Below are positions 62,612-64,000 of a stretch of 64,000 nt of DNA, piece by piece; position 1 is the first letter of the stretch; each line of letters opens with the position of its first letter. This stretch comes from Prorocentrum cordatum (taxonomy: Eukaryota; Sar; Dinophyceae; Prorocentrales; Prorocentraceae): positions 1-64,000 of the forward strand of contig CAUYUJ010021163.1 of assembly GCA_963575745.1 (NCBI GenBank), given 5' to 3'. A program made the position numbers and the translations under genes. The notes under the pieces were generated by a model. That model did no database searches and was not told where the DNA came from. It saw nothing but the letters and a program-made list of their open reading frames with translations.

Positions 62612-62641
62612 GCGGGCGTGCAGGAGATCGTCTACCCGCAG
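62612..62641 (+). CDS. Possible dCMP deaminase C-terminal microexon
   Basis: Ten codons, AGVQEIVYPQ (QAGVQEIVYP with the Gln codon that overlaps the acceptor), between AG at 62610-62611 and GTTTGC. Dinucleotide-perfect AG and GT ends in phase 0 and the string A-G-V/I-x-E-V/I-V-Y match the strand after the second zinc-ligand Cys in deaminases (IQAGI-x-x-V-V-Y). It lies 50 kb downstream of the last sure exon on the same strand. The exons with HAE and PCxxC are missing in between, so membership of the same gene is a hypothesis; a 30-bp match can arise by chance. Confidence 0.4.
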
Positions 62642-62699
62642 GTTTGCCCCGCCCGCGGCGGCCGACGGCGGCTGCGGTGACGACGCTGGCGTCGTTGGC

Positions 62700-62729
62700 G
62701 ACGCCGTCGACGACGACGACGACGACGAC

Positions 62730-62769
<40 letters not shown>

Positions 62770-63291
62770 CTGGTGATGGTGATGGTGGTGATGATGATGC
62801 TGATGCTAATGCGGATGATGACGATGATGATGGTGATGTTGATGGTGATAATTATGATGATGACGATGATGATGGTGATGGTGATGGTGATAAGGATGAG
62901 GATGATGATGAGGAGGATGATTATGATGCTGATGATTATGATTCTGATGATGCTGCAGATGATGATGCTGATCATGAGGTTCATGATGCTGATGCTGCTG
63001 ATGATGATGTTGGTGATGATGATCATGGTGATGATACTGGTGATGATGATGCTGATGATGGTGAACACGATAATTACGATAATGGTGATGATGATGCTGA
63101 TGATGATGACGACGATGGTGATGGTGATGTTGATGGCGATAATGGTGATGATGTTGATGATGATGGCGATCATGATGGTGGTGGTGATGGTGATAAGGAT
63201 GAGGATGATGATGTTGAGGAGGATGCTGATGAGGCTGACGATGATGATTCTGATGATACCGCTGCTGATGATGATGCTGGTGATGATGTTC

Positions 63292-63325
<34 letters not shown>

Positions 63326-63360
63326 GGATGAGGATGATGATGATGATGCTGATGCTGAGT

Positions 63361-63413
<53 letters not shown>

Positions 63414-63550
63414 GGTGGTGATGGTGATGGTGATGGTGATGGTGATGGTGATGATGATGATGAACACGATGATCACGATAGTGGTGATGATGATGCTGAT
63501 GATGATGGTGTTGATGATGATGGTGATCATGACGATGATGATGATGATGC

Positions 63551-63582
<32 letters not shown>

Positions 63583-63943
63583 GTGATCAGGATTATCAGG
63601 ACGATGATGCTGGTGGTGATTACCATGATGGTCATGATTATGATGGTGATCATGACGATGATGGTGATGATGCTGATGATGATGATTCTGATGCTGATGC
63701 TGATGCTGCTGATGATGATGATGAGGATGATTAGGGTTATTATGATGAAGACGATGGCGATGTGGATGGGGATAGTGGTGATGGTGATGGTGGTGGTGAT
63801 AATGATGACGTTGATGGTGATGCTGATGGTGGTGGTGGTGATGCTGATGCTGATGCTGATGGTGATGGTGATGGCGGTGGTGGTGGGGTTGACGATAACG
63901 ATGATGCCGATGGTAGTGAGGGTGGTGGTCTTTATGATGATGT

Positions 63944-63975
<32 letters not shown>

Positions 63976-64000
63976 CTGCTATTGCTGCTGCTGATGCTTA
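62700..64000 (+). repeat. GAT/GGT/GCT triplet array to the window end
   Basis: About 1.3 kb of GATGAT with GCT, GGT, GAC and GTT variants. Higher-order blocks repeat (GATGGTGATAAGGATGAGG at 62878 and 63186, and GAACACGATAATTACGATAA-like at 63062 and 63460). Open frames of 350-377 codons (poly-Asp or poly-Ile) on both strands are artefacts. Confidence 0.97.

Noticed and set aside
62595-63734. Frames of 352 and 377 codons (poly-Ile, poly-Asp)
   Set aside because: Created by the GAT triplet array; no start context or domain.

Overview
The window looks like nuclear DNA of a dinoflagellate: GC-rich, very gene-poor, and made mostly of low-complexity arrays and minisatellites. The dinoflagellate assignment is an inference. 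It rests on cold-shock-domain coding sequence, EN-RT-RNase H LINE relics carrying short Cys/His modules typical of dinoflagellate retroelements, tiny exons separated by kilobases, and one intron that appears to use a GA donor. I did not find a spliced-leader sequence, a tRNA or an rRNA.

Certain coding content is small. On the plus strand, fragments of a deoxycytidylate (dCMP) deaminase appear at 5491-5585 and 12464-12570, with a possible C-terminal microexon at 62612-62641; if all belong together, one gene spans more than 57 kb. A cold-shock-domain gene has two phase-0 exons at 21300-21431 and 24163-24273, with a decayed copy of the first exon just upstream. A second cold-shock protein lies at about 42602-43626 with two compensating frame breaks. 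The C-terminal end of an SF1-helicase-like protein lies at 56683-56886, with motif VI tandemly duplicated. Several shorter stretches (49964-50833, 52438-52638, 55644-55814, 56063-56345) look like exons of unrecognised proteins.

Mobile DNA: a nearly full-length but broken LINE occupies 35690-42126 on the minus strand (zinc-finger/coiled-coil ORF1, EEP endonuclease, reverse transcriptase, RNase H). Two about 170-bp GC-rich foldback elements with 11-bp terminal inverted repeats and perfect 5- and 6-bp target duplications are inserted in it. A 5'-truncated LINE 3' half with an intact RNase H domain lies at 28861-31217, and isolated LINE zinc-finger modules lie at 1894-2367 (minus) and 27445-27630 (plus). 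Other hairpin-forming repeats are at 34378-34529, 53526-53712 and 61537-61700, and a larger imperfect inverted structure spans 44463-46104.

An unrecognised, cysteine-rich, broken minus-strand coding region lies at 24950-26890; it is AT-richer than its surroundings and is interrupted by triplet arrays.

The rest is repeat: nearly 40 GGA/TCC triplet arrays, GAT and GAC arrays, tetranucleotide and CA-rich satellites, minisatellites with periods of 12 to 277 bp, two families of composite dispersed repeats each present twice, and a degenerate CCAAGA-type repeat family present in about eight blocks. A 100-N assembly gap is at 16991-17090. Long open frames across these arrays are not genes.
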